Assembly (NCBI GenBank): GCA_036675265.1
Contig: JAKFFJ010000015.1
Coordinates: 1 to 49,932, forward strand
Length of the DNA stretch: 49,932 bases
Direction: 5' to 3'
Origin: CAMPJU01 sp036675265
GTDB lineage: Bacteria; Pseudomonadota; Gammaproteobacteria; Xanthomonadales; Xanthomonadaceae
Under the pieces are notes generated by a model. The model did not search any database and had not been told where the DNA came from. It was given only the letters and a program-made list of their open reading frames with translations. Within the stretch, counting starts at the first letter, position 1. Each line of letters opens with the position of its first letter. Of this stretch, positions 34,033-42,174 are shown in pieces. The position numbers were made by a program, and so were the translations under genes.

Positions 34033-35306
34033 ACGATCCCGGCGCGCCGACGGAAGCGGGGGCGCCGCCGGCCAACCCGATGCGGAACCACGGCTTCGTC
34101 GGGCTGCTCGCCTACCGCCTGCTCGGCGTGCTGTCGTACCAGGTCGTCGCGGTCACGGTCGGCTGGCATGTCTACGAGCTGACGCGCAATCCGTTCTCGC
34201 TGGGATTGATCGGCCTGGCCGAAGTGATCCCGTATTTCTGCACGGCGCCGTTCGCCGGGTACCTGGTGGACCACCTGCCACGGCGCAAGCTCGGCATGGT
34301 CGCCAGCATCGGCCTGGCGGTCACTGCGCTGCTGCTCACCGCGATCGCGCTTGGCTGGATCTCCACGGCGGGCGTCGATGGGGGCCCGCCACGCACCTGG
34401 CCGATCTATGCGGCGATCGCCCTCACCGGCGCGGCCCGCGCGTTCCTGAGCCCCGTGTACAACGCCCTGTTCGCGCGCGTGCTGCCGCGGCCGCAGTTCA
34501 CGCGGGGCGCCGGCATCGGCAGCGTCACCTTCCAGCTCGGGCTCGTGGTCGGCCCCGCCGTCGGCGGCCTGGTGATCGGCGTCTGGGGCATCGCCGCCGC
34601 CTACATGGTCGCGGTGGTGCTCGCGGCCGGCGCTGCCGTCGCGATCCGCCTGGTCAGCGTCACCGAACCGCCGATCCTGCTGCAGCGCGCGCCCGTGTTC
34701 GAGAGCATCCGCGACGGCGTCCGCTTCGTGGCCGGCCACCAGGTGTTGCTGGGCGCGCTGGCGCTGGACATGTTCGCGGTGCTGTTCGGCGGCGCGGTGT
34801 CGCTGCTGCCCGCCTTCATCAAGGAAATCCTGCACTATGGCCCCGAGGGCCTGGGCATCCTGCGCGCGGCGCCGGCACTGGGCGCGGTGATCGTCGGCAC
34901 CTGGATGGCGCGCCACCCGCCGGACCGCCATGCCGGCCGGTTGCTGCTGTTCGCGGTCGCGGGGTTCGGGATGTGCATCGTCGGCTTCGGGCTGTCGACG
35001 CATTTCTGGCTGTCGGCGGCCTTCCTGTTCGCGTCCGGGCTGTGCGACGGCGTCTCGGTCGTGCTGCGCTCGACCATCATGCAACTGGCCACGCCCGACG
35101 AGATGCGCGGGCGCGTGTCGTCGATCAACGGGCTGTTCGTCGGATCGTCGAACGAGCTCGGCGCGTTCTACGCCGGCACCATGGCGCGGCTGCTGGGCCT
35201 GGTGCCCGCCGTGGTGCTGGGCGGGTTCGTCACGATGGGCGTGGTGGCGGTGACGGCGCGGAAGGCACCGGAACTGCGGCGCCTGGACCTGTCGGACCTG
35301 CACTGA
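34029..35306 (+). CDS. Major facilitator superfamily exporter
   Basis: A 425-residue, 12-helix MFS protein. GWHVYELTRNPFSLGLIGLA and the loop 2-3 motif GYLVDHLPRRKLG resemble the EntS/MFS_3 exporter group. The GTG start at 34029 overlaps the sufE stop (GTGA), so it is coupled to sufE. Substrate unknown; export of a siderophore or small toxic compound would fit the family but is not shown. Confidence 0.85.
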   Translation: MNDPGAPTEAGAPPANPMRNHGFVGLLAYRLLGVLSYQVVAVTVGWHVYELTRNPFSLGLIGLAEVIPYFCTAPFAGYLVDHLPRRKLGMVASIGLAVTALLLTAIALGWISTAGVDGGPPRTWPIYAAIALTGAARAFLSPVYNALFARVLPRPQFTRGAGIGSVTFQLGLVVGPAVGGLVIGVWGIAAAYMVAVVLAAGAAVAIRLVSVTEPPILLQRAPVFESIRDGVRFVAGHQVLLGALALDMFAVLFGGAVSLLPAFIKEILHYGPEGLGILRAAPALGAVIVGTWMARHPPDRHAGRLLLFAVAGFGMCIVGFGLSTHFWLSAAFLFASGLCDGVSVVLRSTIMQLATPDEMRGRVSSINGLFVGSSNELGAFYAGTMARLLGLVPAVVLGGFVTMGVVAVTARKAPELRRLDLSDLH

Positions 35307-35315
35307 CCCATGAAG

Positions 35316-35339
35316 AAAACCCGGCTTGCGCCGGGTTTT
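35316..35339. terminator. Bidirectional rho-independent terminator
   Basis: Perfect 10-base arms AAAACCCGGC and GCCGGGTTTT with a TTGC loop, between the MFS gene and the convergent dksA-like gene. Confidence 0.92.
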
Positions 35340-35352
35340 CCCGTCTTTTCGT

Positions 35353-35403
35353 GTGGGAGCCGGCACGCCGGCGAAAGCGCTTCGCGGCCATGGCCGCTCC
35401 CAC
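35353..35403. repeat. Family A palindromic repeat
   Basis: Starts GTGGGAGCCGGCACGCCGGC and ends GCCATGGCCGCTCCCAC. Lies next to the terminator, between convergent genes. Confidence 0.85.
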
Positions 35404-35413
35404 AAGGGGGGCT

Positions 35414-36442
35414 TCAGTCGCCCATCTGCTTCTGCAGGTGTTCCCAGCGCTCCTGCGCGTCGATGGTGCGCTCGGCGGTCAGGCGCGCCTCCAGGCGCTC
35501 CAGGCCGATCTCCTCGCCGGTGTCGGCGCAGAACCCGTAGTCGCCGGAATCGACGCGCTTGAGCGTGCTGTCGATCTTGCTGATCAGCTTGCGGTAGCGG
35601 TCGCGGGTGCGCAGCTCCAGCGAGTTCTCGGTCTCGCGCGTGGCGCGCTCGGCCTCGTCGCCGACGTCGCGCACCTCGTCCTTCAGGTTCTCGATGGTCT
35701 GCTTGGATTCCTCGACCAGGTCCGCGCGCCATTGCAGCAGCCGCTGGCGGAAGTACTCCAGCTGCAGCGGGTTCATGTACTCCTCATCCTGCGAGGGACG
35801 GTAGCCCTGCGGGACGATGGGACGACCGGTGGTGTCGTCGGTGTCGTACGGCACGACCTTCAGCTTGCCGCGCGAGACCGGCTGCTGCGGGCGCGAAGGC
35901 ACCGCGACCGCGACCTTGCCGGTGGGACGCTGCGGCACGGGCCGCGTGGGCGGGCGCACCGGCTCGACGGCAGCGGTCTTCGACGCGGGACGCGCGGCGG
36001 GCTTCTTGATCGCTGCGGGCTTGTTCGGTGCCTTTGCGGGGCGCGATGCAGGCACGGCCTTCGCGGCGGGCGCCTGCTTCTGCGCCGCCTTCTTCGGCGC
36101 TGCCTTGGCCTGGGCCGCCTTTGCAGGTGCTGCCTTCCTGGGCACGGGCTTCCTGGCGACGGGCTTCTTCGCCGGCGCGGCCTTCTTCGCAGGCGCCCGC
36201 TTCGCGACCGGCTTCTTCGCCGGCGCGGCCTTCTTCACGGGCGCGGACTTCTTCGCCACGGGCTTCTTCGCGGCCTTCGCAGGCGACTTCTTCGCGGGGG
36301 CCCTGGCGGTCTTTCCCGCCGGCTTCTTCGAAGCGGCCTTCTTTGCCGCGGCCTGCTTTGCAGAGGATGTCTTCGCCGCGGATTTCGCCGGCGACTTCTT
36401 GGTGGCCTTGGGGGCCTTTCTTGCAGGTTTCTTCACTGCCAC
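35414..36442 (-). CDS. dksA: DksA/TraR family RNA polymerase-binding protein with Lys/Ala-rich N-terminal tail
   Basis: About 342 residues. The last 120 or so align with DksA: LEYFRQRLLQWRADLVEES, ENSLELRTRDRYRKLISKI and EEIGLERLEARLTAE. The coiled-coil tip DxxDxA reads D262-E-A-E265-R-A267, so the second acidic residue is Glu. Of the four zinc Cys of E. coli DksA only Cys305 remains (CADT; then TIDA), so no classical zinc finger can form. Residues 1 to about 155 are PAKK/AAKK-type histone H1-like repeats, likely to bind DNA or RNA. Start: GTG 36442 (MAVKKPARK); GTG 36436 is possible. The tail shares frame and composition with the gene and is not a separate ORF. Confidence 0.9.
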   Translation of the reverse strand: MAVKKPARKAPKATKKSPAKSAAKTSSAKQAAAKKAASKKPAGKTARAPAKKSPAKAAKKPVAKKSAPVKKAAPAKKPVAKRAPAKKAAPAKKPVARKPVPRKAAPAKAAQAKAAPKKAAQKQAPAAKAVPASRPAKAPNKPAAIKKPAARPASKTAAVEPVRPPTRPVPQRPTGKVAVAVPSRPQQPVSRGKLKVVPYDTDDTTGRPIVPQGYRPSQDEEYMNPLQLEYFRQRLLQWRADLVEESKQTIENLKDEVRDVGDEAERATRETENSLELRTRDRYRKLISKIDSTLKRVDSGDYGFCADTGEEIGLERLEARLTAERTIDAQERWEHLQKQMGD

Positions 36443-36562
36443 GAGCGATATGTCCCTTGATTCCCTTGAGGCGGGAAAGCGCGCTGTTATACCCTGACCG
36501 GCATATCGCGGCAACCGCGACCACCCGTGTCGCCGCCGCGTGACCCATTCAGGGGCCGGAGC

Positions 36563-36832
36563 ATGATCGACCGCCTGCCCACCACGTTGCTGCTCGCCCT
36601 TTTGCGCGCCTACAAACGCTGGTTGAGCCCGTTGCTCGGACCGCGTTGCCGCTTCTTCCCCAGTTGTTCGGAATACGCCATGCAGGCGATCGCGCGCCAT
36701 GGCGCGACCCGTGGCAGCTGGCTCGCGGCCCGGCGGGTCGCACGTTGCCATCCGCTGCATCCGGGCGGGCACGACCCGGTGCCCGATACGGACCCCGTGC
36801 CCCCTCCCCACACAGGACACCATCGCCCATGA
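36563..36832 (+). CDS. yidD: Membrane protein insertion efficiency factor YidD
   Basis: An 89-residue small basic protein. LLRAYKRWLSPLLGPRCRFF, PSCSEYAMQAI and RRVARCHPLHPGGHDPVP are the family core. It assists YidC-dependent membrane insertion. Unlike the common rpmH-rnpA-yidD-yidC order it here precedes pyrC, whose ATG overlaps the yidD stop (ATGA). An AGGGGCCGGAGC ribosome-binding region precedes the ATG. Confidence 0.93.
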   Translation: MIDRLPTTLLLALLRAYKRWLSPLLGPRCRFFPSCSEYAMQAIARHGATRGSWLAARRVARCHPLHPGGHDPVPDTDPVPPPHTGHHRP

Positions 36833-38190
36833 GCCCGCCTTCACAGGGAACGCTGATCGTCAACGCCCGCCTCGTCAACGAAGGCCGGGAGTTCGACGCG
36901 GACTTGCGCATCGCCGACGGGCGGATCGGGCAGATCGGCACGCAACTCGGCGCGAAGCCGGGCGAAACGGTGGTGGATGCGCGCGGGCGCCGGTTGCTGC
37001 CGGGGATGATCGACGACCAGGTGCACTTCCGCGAACCGGGGATGGAGCACAAGGCCGACATGGCCACCGAGTCCGCGGCGGCGGTTGCCGGTGGCATCAC
37101 GAGCTTCATGGACATGCCCAACACCCGCCCCCCGACGCTGGACGCCGAGGCGCTGGCGGACAAGTACCGGCGCGCGGCGGGCCGGGTGTGGGGCAACCAC
37201 GGGTTCTACATGGGCGCGAGCAACGACAACATCGAGGCGATCCGCGCGATCGACCCGAAGGCGACGCCGGGGCTGAAGGTGTTCATGGGCGCTTCCACCG
37301 GCAACATGCTGGTGGACGATCCCGACACGCTCGACGCGATCTTCCGCGACGCCCCGGTGCCGATCATCACGCACTGCGAGGACACGCCGATGATCGAGGC
37401 CGAACTCGCCCGCTACCAGGCGAAGTACGGCGACGACATCCCGGCCGAGTGCCACCCCGACATCCGCTCGCGCGAGGCCTGCATCAAGTCGACGCGGCTG
37501 GCGATTTCGCTCGCGCGCACGCATGGCACGCGGCTGCACGTGCTGCACATCTCCACGGCGGACGAGCTGGCGCTGTTCGACCGCGGGCCGCTGCTCGATG
37601 CGGACGGCACGTTGCGCAAGCGCATCACCGCCGAGACCTGCATCCACTTCACCCGCTTCGACCGTGGCGACTACGCGCGCCTGGGCCACCTGATCAAGTG
37701 CAACCCGGCCATCAAGGACGCATCCGACCGCGAAGCGATCGTCCGCGCCCTGGCCGACGACACCATCGACGTGCTGGCCACCGACCACGCGCCGCATACC
37801 TGGGAGGAGAAACACCAGCCCTATACCGCCGCGCCCTCCGGGTTGCCGCTGGTGCAGGATGCCCTGCGCGCGGCGCTGGAGCTGGTGCACGAGGGCCTGC
37901 TGACCACCACGCAGGTCGTGCAGAAGTTCGCGCATGCGCCAGCGCAACTGTTCGACGTCGCAGGGCGCGGCTTCCTGCGCGAGGGTTACCACGCCGACCT
38001 GGTGCTGGTGGACGACACGCCGATGGCGGTCCGTCGCGAGGACGTCCTGTCCAAGTGCGGCTGGTCGCCGTTCCAGGGCATGACCTTCCATTCGCGGATC
38101 GCGTCCACCTGGGTCAATGGCATCCAGGCGTGGGACGGGCGCGCGCTGGTCGGCACGCCGCGCGGCCAGCGGCTGGCGTTCTCGCGGTGA
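36829..38190 (+). CDS. pyrC: Dihydroorotase
   Basis: A 453-residue amidohydrolase cyclising carbamoyl aspartate in pyrimidine synthesis. MIDDQVHFREPG is the first metal segment; the usual HxH reads Gln64-Val-His66, a variant I recall from a known dihydroorotase subgroup. GLKVFMGAST carries the bridging Lys, ITHCEDTP and LHVLHIST give metal His, and TDHAPHTWEEK is the catalytic Asp segment. It overlaps yidD upstream and the M23 peptidase downstream by 4 bases each. Confidence 0.92.
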   Translation: MSPPSQGTLIVNARLVNEGREFDADLRIADGRIGQIGTQLGAKPGETVVDARGRRLLPGMIDDQVHFREPGMEHKADMATESAAAVAGGITSFMDMPNTRPPTLDAEALADKYRRAAGRVWGNHGFYMGASNDNIEAIRAIDPKATPGLKVFMGASTGNMLVDDPDTLDAIFRDAPVPIITHCEDTPMIEAELARYQAKYGDDIPAECHPDIRSREACIKSTRLAISLARTHGTRLHVLHISTADELALFDRGPLLDADGTLRKRITAETCIHFTRFDRGDYARLGHLIKCNPAIKDASDREAIVRALADDTIDVLATDHAPHTWEEKHQPYTAAPSGLPLVQDALRAALELVHEGLLTTTQVVQKFAHAPAQLFDVAGRGFLREGYHADLVLVDDTPMAVRREDVLSKCGWSPFQGMTFHSRIASTWVNGIQAWDGRALVGTPRGQRLAFSR

Positions 38191-39011
38191 AGGCACCACT
38201 GGCGCAGGCCGTCGTGGGAGCCGCCATGGCGGCGATGTTGGTTCCATTCGCCGCCATGGCGGCTCCCACGGGGACACGGGTGCCCGACCAGGTGTCGCAA
38301 GGCGCGCTCGTCGTCGCGCGCACCGATCCCGGCAACCGGGTGCAGGTCGCGGGCCGCGGGGTGCGCGTCGCCGCCGACGGCCGCTTCGTGTTCGGCGTCG
38401 CCCGCGACGCGACCGGTCGCGTGCCGGTCAAGGTGACGCGCCCCGACGGCACCGTCGAATGGGACAGCCCCGAAGTCGTCGCGCGCGAGTGGGACATCGA
38501 GATCATCGACGGCGTCCCGCCGGACACGGTGGATCCGCCGAAGGCGGTCGCCGAGCGCATCGCGCGCGAGGCTGCAGCCGTGGCTGCCGCGCGCACGCGC
38601 GACGACGCGCGGACCGGGTTCGCCCAGGCGTTCACATGGCCGGTACGCGGCCGGATCAGTGGCAAGTTCGGTAGCGGCCGCGTCTACAACGGCCGCCCGG
38701 GGGGCGGACATTCGGGCATGGACATCGCCGCGGCCGCGGGGACACCGGTGCGTGCGCCCGCCAGCGGCGTCGTCACCCTCGCGGACGACCTCTACATCAC
38801 CGGGGGCACCGTGCTGCTGGACCACGGGCACGGCGTCAGCTCGAACTTCCTGCACCTGTCGCGGATCGACGTCGCGGTGGGCGACGAGGTGGAACAGGGT
38901 GAAGCCATCGGCACCGTCGGCGCCACCGGCCGCGCGACCGGCCCGCACCTGCACTGGGGCATGAACTGGTTCGACGTGCGGGTGGATCCGGCGTTGGTGC
39001 TGGGCGAATAA
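38187..39011 (+). CDS. Secreted M23 family metallopeptidase
   Basis: A 274-residue LytM-type endopeptidase. The start GTG 38187 overlaps the pyrC stop (GTGA). Residues 1 to about 26 form a signal peptide ending FAAMAA, most of it encoded by a family A repeat. A beta-rich N-domain (about 30-130) is followed by the M23 domain (about 150-265) with zinc motifs HSGMD and HLHWG and the LDHGHGVSS loop. All catalytic residues are present, so peptidoglycan cleavage in the periplasm is likely. Confidence 0.92.
   Translation: MKAPLAQAVVGAAMAAMLVPFAAMAAPTGTRVPDQVSQGALVVARTDPGNRVQVAGRGVRVAADGRFVFGVARDATGRVPVKVTRPDGTVEWDSPEVVAREWDIEIIDGVPPDTVDPPKAVAERIAREAAAVAAARTRDDARTGFAQAFTWPVRGRISGKFGSGRVYNGRPGGGHSGMDIAAAAGTPVRAPASGVVTLADDLYITGGTVLLDHGHGVSSNFLHLSRIDVAVGDEVEQGEAIGTVGATGRATGPHLHWGMNWFDVRVDPALVLGE
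38214..38269 (+). repeat. Family A repeat inside the M23 signal-peptide coding region
   Basis: Starts GTGGGAGCCGCCATGGCGGC and ends GCCGCCATGGCGGCTCCCAC, two perfect inverted 20-base ends around a 16-base spacer. It is translated as VGAAMAAMLVPFAAMAAPT. Confidence 0.92.
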
Positions 39012-39013
39012 CC

Positions 39014-39039
39014 GTGGGAGCCGCCGTGGCGGCTCCCAC
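39014..39039. repeat. Family A half repeat, terminator-like hairpin
   Basis: GTGGGAGCCGCC and GGCGGCTCCCAC (12-base arms, 2-base loop) between the convergent M23 and folE2 genes. Confidence 0.85.
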
Positions 39040-39041
39040 GA

Positions 39042-39962
39042 TCAGCCGGTGACGCGTGCGACCGCGTCGTGCGCGTGCAGGCTCTCGTGGTGCGCCACGT
39101 CGACCTCGAAACGCTGCACCCGCTCGTCATCGTGCAGCGCGGCGGCGACGCGGCGCGCGGCGTCTTCGGCGAACATCAGGTGCTCGGCGTTGAGCCGCGC
39201 GAACGCCTGCTCGTCCTCGCGCTTCACCGCGGTCTGCACCGGCGTGCCCAGCGCGGCCTCGACCCGGTCGACCAGGTCGGGCACCGGCAGCCCGGCGAAC
39301 GCCGGGCGCAGCTCCACCCGCACCCGCGCGGTGCTGCGCTGCGCGTGCGGGGTCGCGGCCATCCCGCGTTCCGAGGCCAGCCAGTCGCGCACCACCGCGG
39401 TCGACAAGGGACGGGCGGCGGCGAAGTCCGAGGCGAAGCGCTCCGCGTTGAGCTGGCGCGACAACGCGGCCGACGCCGGGCACGTGCTCGAGTATTCGAC
39501 GCCGACCTGCAACCACAGCTGCAGGTGGTCATCGGCGAGCGTGGCCTCGATCGACACGGGATAGCGCTTCCAGCCGGCATGCCCGCTCTCGAGCGCCGGG
39601 CGCAGCAGCAGGTGGTCATAGCGCACGGCCACGCGCGCGCGCGACGCGAGGCCGCGCTGCGAATCGACCAGTTCCTGGAGGATCCTGCGCAGGCCGGCGG
39701 GGGTGATCGGCTCGTGCGCGAACGCCTCCTGCAGTCGCAGGTACAGCCGGGACATGTGGATGCCGCGTGCACCGGGGTCGCGCAGGTCGACGGCGACGTC
39801 GACCGCGGCCGGCACCAGCAGCCCGGCGGCGTCGGCGCCCGGCAGCCGGACCGGCAACGCGATTCCGGACATGCCCACCCAGTCGAGCGGGCGCGCCAGC
39901 GCCGCCGCGTCGCCGGCGACGTCGGGCAGCGGGGAACCGCTTGCGGGTTGCCGTGGCGTCAT
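39042..39962 (-). CDS. folE2: GTP cyclohydrolase FolE2 (type IB)
   Basis: A 306-residue T-fold enzyme making dihydroneopterin triphosphate. The catalytic Cys is in VGVEYSSTCPASAALSRQ; RGIHMSRLY, NAEHLMFAEDAARR and the C-terminal VDVAHHESLHAHDAVARV are family hallmarks. FolE2 can use metals other than zinc and is often a zinc-starvation backup, but no Zur site is evident in the 77-base upstream gap. Start ATG at 39962; a long upstream open frame is a shadow of the next gene. Confidence 0.93.
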   Translation of the reverse strand: MTPRQPASGSPLPDVAGDAAALARPLDWVGMSGIALPVRLPGADAAGLLVPAAVDVAVDLRDPGARGIHMSRLYLRLQEAFAHEPITPAGLRRILQELVDSQRGLASRARVAVRYDHLLLRPALESGHAGWKRYPVSIEATLADDHLQLWLQVGVEYSSTCPASAALSRQLNAERFASDFAAARPLSTAVVRDWLASERGMAATPHAQRSTARVRVELRPAFAGLPVPDLVDRVEAALGTPVQTAVKREDEQAFARLNAEHLMFAEDAARRVAAALHDDERVQRFEVDVAHHESLHAHDAVARVTG

Positions 39963-40039
39963 CCGGCCATTGTACCGGGGGTCGCGTGCACGCCCCGGGG
40001 CAGTGGCCGGAACACCGCGTTCCATGGCCCGGCCGCGCG

Positions 40040-40765
40040 CTAGCCCATCGGGGGCGCGCCCCGTCGCGCGGCTTGCCAGGCCCGCCAGGCCGTGCGCCAG
40101 CGCGACAGCGGCGCGGGAGACGCCACGCCACGGGCACGCTGCGCCAGGCGCGCCCGTTGCAGCATCGCGTGCAGGCGCCGCGCCCGGGTGACCGGCGCGC
40201 CCGCGGGCCAGGCCGCCAGCAACGCCGCGGCCCAGGCCTGCCCAGCCGCGTCGGCGCCCGCTGGCGCAGCCAGCAACTGCAGTGGTACCGCCCCTTCCGG
40301 ATGGTGCAACAGCCGCTCTGCCAGCAGCGCACTGGCGAGGTCGCCGCTCGAAGCGCCGGTCGCGGGCGCCAGCGACAGCTCGGCCTCCACGGCGGCTGCG
40401 GCCAGCGCGAACGGCGCAACCGCGGCGACGGCCCCGGTCGTGTCGCGCGGGCGCTCGCGGCTGGCGTGGAGGGTCGGCAGCGCCGCGGCCAGCGCCGGCC
40501 AGGACGCCGCGCGCGAAGACAACGGCTGGCCGAGCGGATGGCGCCGCGCCCCACGGCTCCAGCCGTCGAGTTCCTCGGCCCACCACGCCAGCTTTGCCGC
40601 GCCCGGGCGCGGGTCCGCGCCGCCCCACGCGGCGTCGCCCAGTTCCTGCAGCAGCGCGAGCCACGCCTGGGCGGCCTCCCGGCGCGAGGCCGGCAGGAAC
40701 ACTTCGGCGATCGCCCACTCCGGCCAGCGCGCACGCCACTTGTCGATGAATCCCGCGTCGCTCAT
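40040..40765 (-). CDS. Squalene/phytoene synthase-like protein
   Basis: A 241-residue helical protein. The segment AAKLAWWAEELDGWSRGARR then HPLGQPL resembles the 'WW..EL...HP' region of squalene/phytoene synthase family members, including NDUFAF6-type assembly proteins. The DxxxD prenyl-diphosphate motifs of true synthases are not evident, so catalysis is doubtful. It overlaps the upstream phosphatase gene (ATGA) and lies in a ubiG-containing operon. Confidence 0.65.
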   Translation of the reverse strand: MSDAGFIDKWRARWPEWAIAEVFLPASRREAAQAWLALLQELGDAAWGGADPRPGAAKLAWWAEELDGWSRGARRHPLGQPLSSRAASWPALAAALPTLHASRERPRDTTGAVAAVAPFALAAAAVEAELSLAPATGASSGDLASALLAERLLHHPEGAVPLQLLAAPAGADAAGQAWAAALLAAWPAGAPVTRARRLHAMLQRARLAQRARGVASPAPLSRWRTAWRAWQAARRGAPPMG

Positions 40766-41430
40766 GTCGCCACCGGCCACGTCGCGGGCCGGCACAGGTC
40801 CCGCGGCGCATCGACGAGGACATCGCCCTGCCACGCGAACGGATCGTCTCCCGACAACCGGTATCCCCACAGCGCCACCACCGACGGCATGCCCGCGGCG
40901 CGCGCCGCGACGATGTCGCGCTCGTCGTCGCCGACGTACGCACAGTCCCGCGGCCGGGTGCCCAGGCGTTCGGCCGCGACCAGCAGCGGCATCGGATCGG
41001 GCTTGCGCGCCGGAAGCGAATCGCCACCCAGCAGCACCGCGCAGCGCGACTCCCAGCCGAGGATCGGCATCAGCAACGCGGCCAGGCCCACCGGCTTGTT
41101 GGTCACGATGCCCCACGGCACGCCCGCGGACTCGAGCGCGTGCAGCAGGTCCTCGACGCCGTCGAAGGGACCGCCGTGGCGCCCGAGCGCGTCGCGGTAG
41201 CGCGCCAGGAACTCCGGGATCCATGTCTCGCGCACGGCGTCGTCGACGTCCCCGAATGCCGCGCCGACCATCGCCCGCGCGCCCCTGGACACGTGCGGAC
41301 GCAGTTCGGCCAGGATCATCGGCGGCCGGCCACGCTCCGCGCGCATCGCGTTGACCGTCGCCAGCATGTCCGGCGCGCTGTCGAGCAGCGTGCCGTCGAG
41401 GTCGAAGAGTGCTGCACGCGGGAATCCCAT
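40762..41430 (-). CDS. gph: HAD phosphatase, phosphoglycolate / N-acetylmuramic acid 6-P phosphatase type
   Basis: A 222-residue HAD enzyme with a helical cap. Motif I is ALFDLDGTLLDSAPD, motif II GIVTNKP, motif III ARKPDPMPL and motif IV YVGDDERDI. The order mtaD-ubiG-phosphatase matches that in Pseudomonas, where the phosphatase is MupP of peptidoglycan recycling. Phosphoglycolate and MurNAc-6-P are therefore both plausible substrates. Confidence 0.88.
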   Translation of the reverse strand: MGFPRAALFDLDGTLLDSAPDMLATVNAMRAERGRPPMILAELRPHVSRGARAMVGAAFGDVDDAVRETWIPEFLARYRDALGRHGGPFDGVEDLLHALESAGVPWGIVTNKPVGLAALLMPILGWESRCAVLLGGDSLPARKPDPMPLLVAAERLGTRPRDCAYVGDDERDIVAARAAGMPSVVALWGYRLSGDDPFAWQGDVLVDAPRDLCRPATWPVAT

Positions 41431-41445
41431 CGTCGGGTGGCCGCG

Positions 41446-42174
41446 CTACGGCTTGCGCGCGCAGGCCAGGTAATTGACGTCGGCCCGCGAAGAGAGCCGC
41501 GCGGCATTGCGCCACGGCTCGTACACCAGCCCGCGCACGTCCTCCGGTTCCAGCCCCGCGCCGCGCAACCAGCCGGCGAGTTCGGACGGCTTGATGAAGT
41601 CGCGGTACTGGTGCGTGCCCTTCGGCAGCAACCGGGCGACGTACTCGGCGCCGACGATCGCCAGCGCGAACGCCGCCGGCGTGCGGTTGAGGGTCGAGAG
41701 GAACAACCGGCCGCCGGGCCGCAGCAAGGTTGCGCAGGCGTCGACGATCGCCACCGGATCGGGAACGTGCTCGAGCATCTCCATGCATGTCACGACATCG
41801 AAGCTGCCGGGCGCCTCGGCTGCAAGCGCCTCGGCCGATTGCAGGCGGTAGTCGACCGTCGCCCCGCTTTCCAGGCCATGCAGCCGCGCGACCTCCAACA
41901 GGTCCGGCGCCAGGTCGAGCGCGACCACCGTGGCGCCCTCGCCCGCCAATGCCTCGCTGAGGAGCCCGCCGCCGCAACCCACGTCCAGCACGCGCGCGCC
42001 GTCCAGTCGTTCATCGGCGAGGCGCAAGCCATCGACGACGTACTGCAACCGCACCGGGTTCATCGCGTGCAACGCCTTCTGCGGCCCCTGCGGGTCCCAC
42101 CAGCGCTGCGCCAGCGCACCGAACTTGTCCAGCTCGGCCTGGCTGAAGTTGCCCTCGCGCGGCGCGGTGTTCAT
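41446..42174 (-). CDS. ubiG: Ubiquinone biosynthesis O-methyltransferase
   Basis: A 242-residue SAM-dependent enzyme doing both O-methylations of ubiquinone synthesis. FGALAQRWWDPQGPQKALH and NPVRLQYV open the protein; LDVGCGGGLLSEALA is the SAM loop, and MEMLEHVPDP a later motif. Its ATG overlaps the mtaD stop (ATGA). Confidence 0.95.
   Translation of the reverse strand: MNTAPREGNFSQAELDKFGALAQRWWDPQGPQKALHAMNPVRLQYVVDGLRLADERLDGARVLDVGCGGGLLSEALAGEGATVVALDLAPDLLEVARLHGLESGATVDYRLQSAEALAAEAPGSFDVVTCMEMLEHVPDPVAIVDACATLLRPGGRLFLSTLNRTPAAFALAIVGAEYVARLLPKGTHQYRDFIKPSELAGWLRGAGLEPEDVRGLVYEPWRNAARLSSRADVNYLACARKP

Noticed and set aside
36028..36543. Plus-strand open frames in the Lys/Ala repeat region of the DksA-like gene
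   Set aside because: They are the Phe/Ala/Arg-rich reverse reading of PAKK repeats; the minus frame continues directly into the DksA domain.
39014..39039. Hairpin considered as a standard rho-independent terminator
   Set aside because: There is no T-run, and the sequence matches the family A repeat seen elsewhere; kept as a repeat that may have acquired a terminator role.
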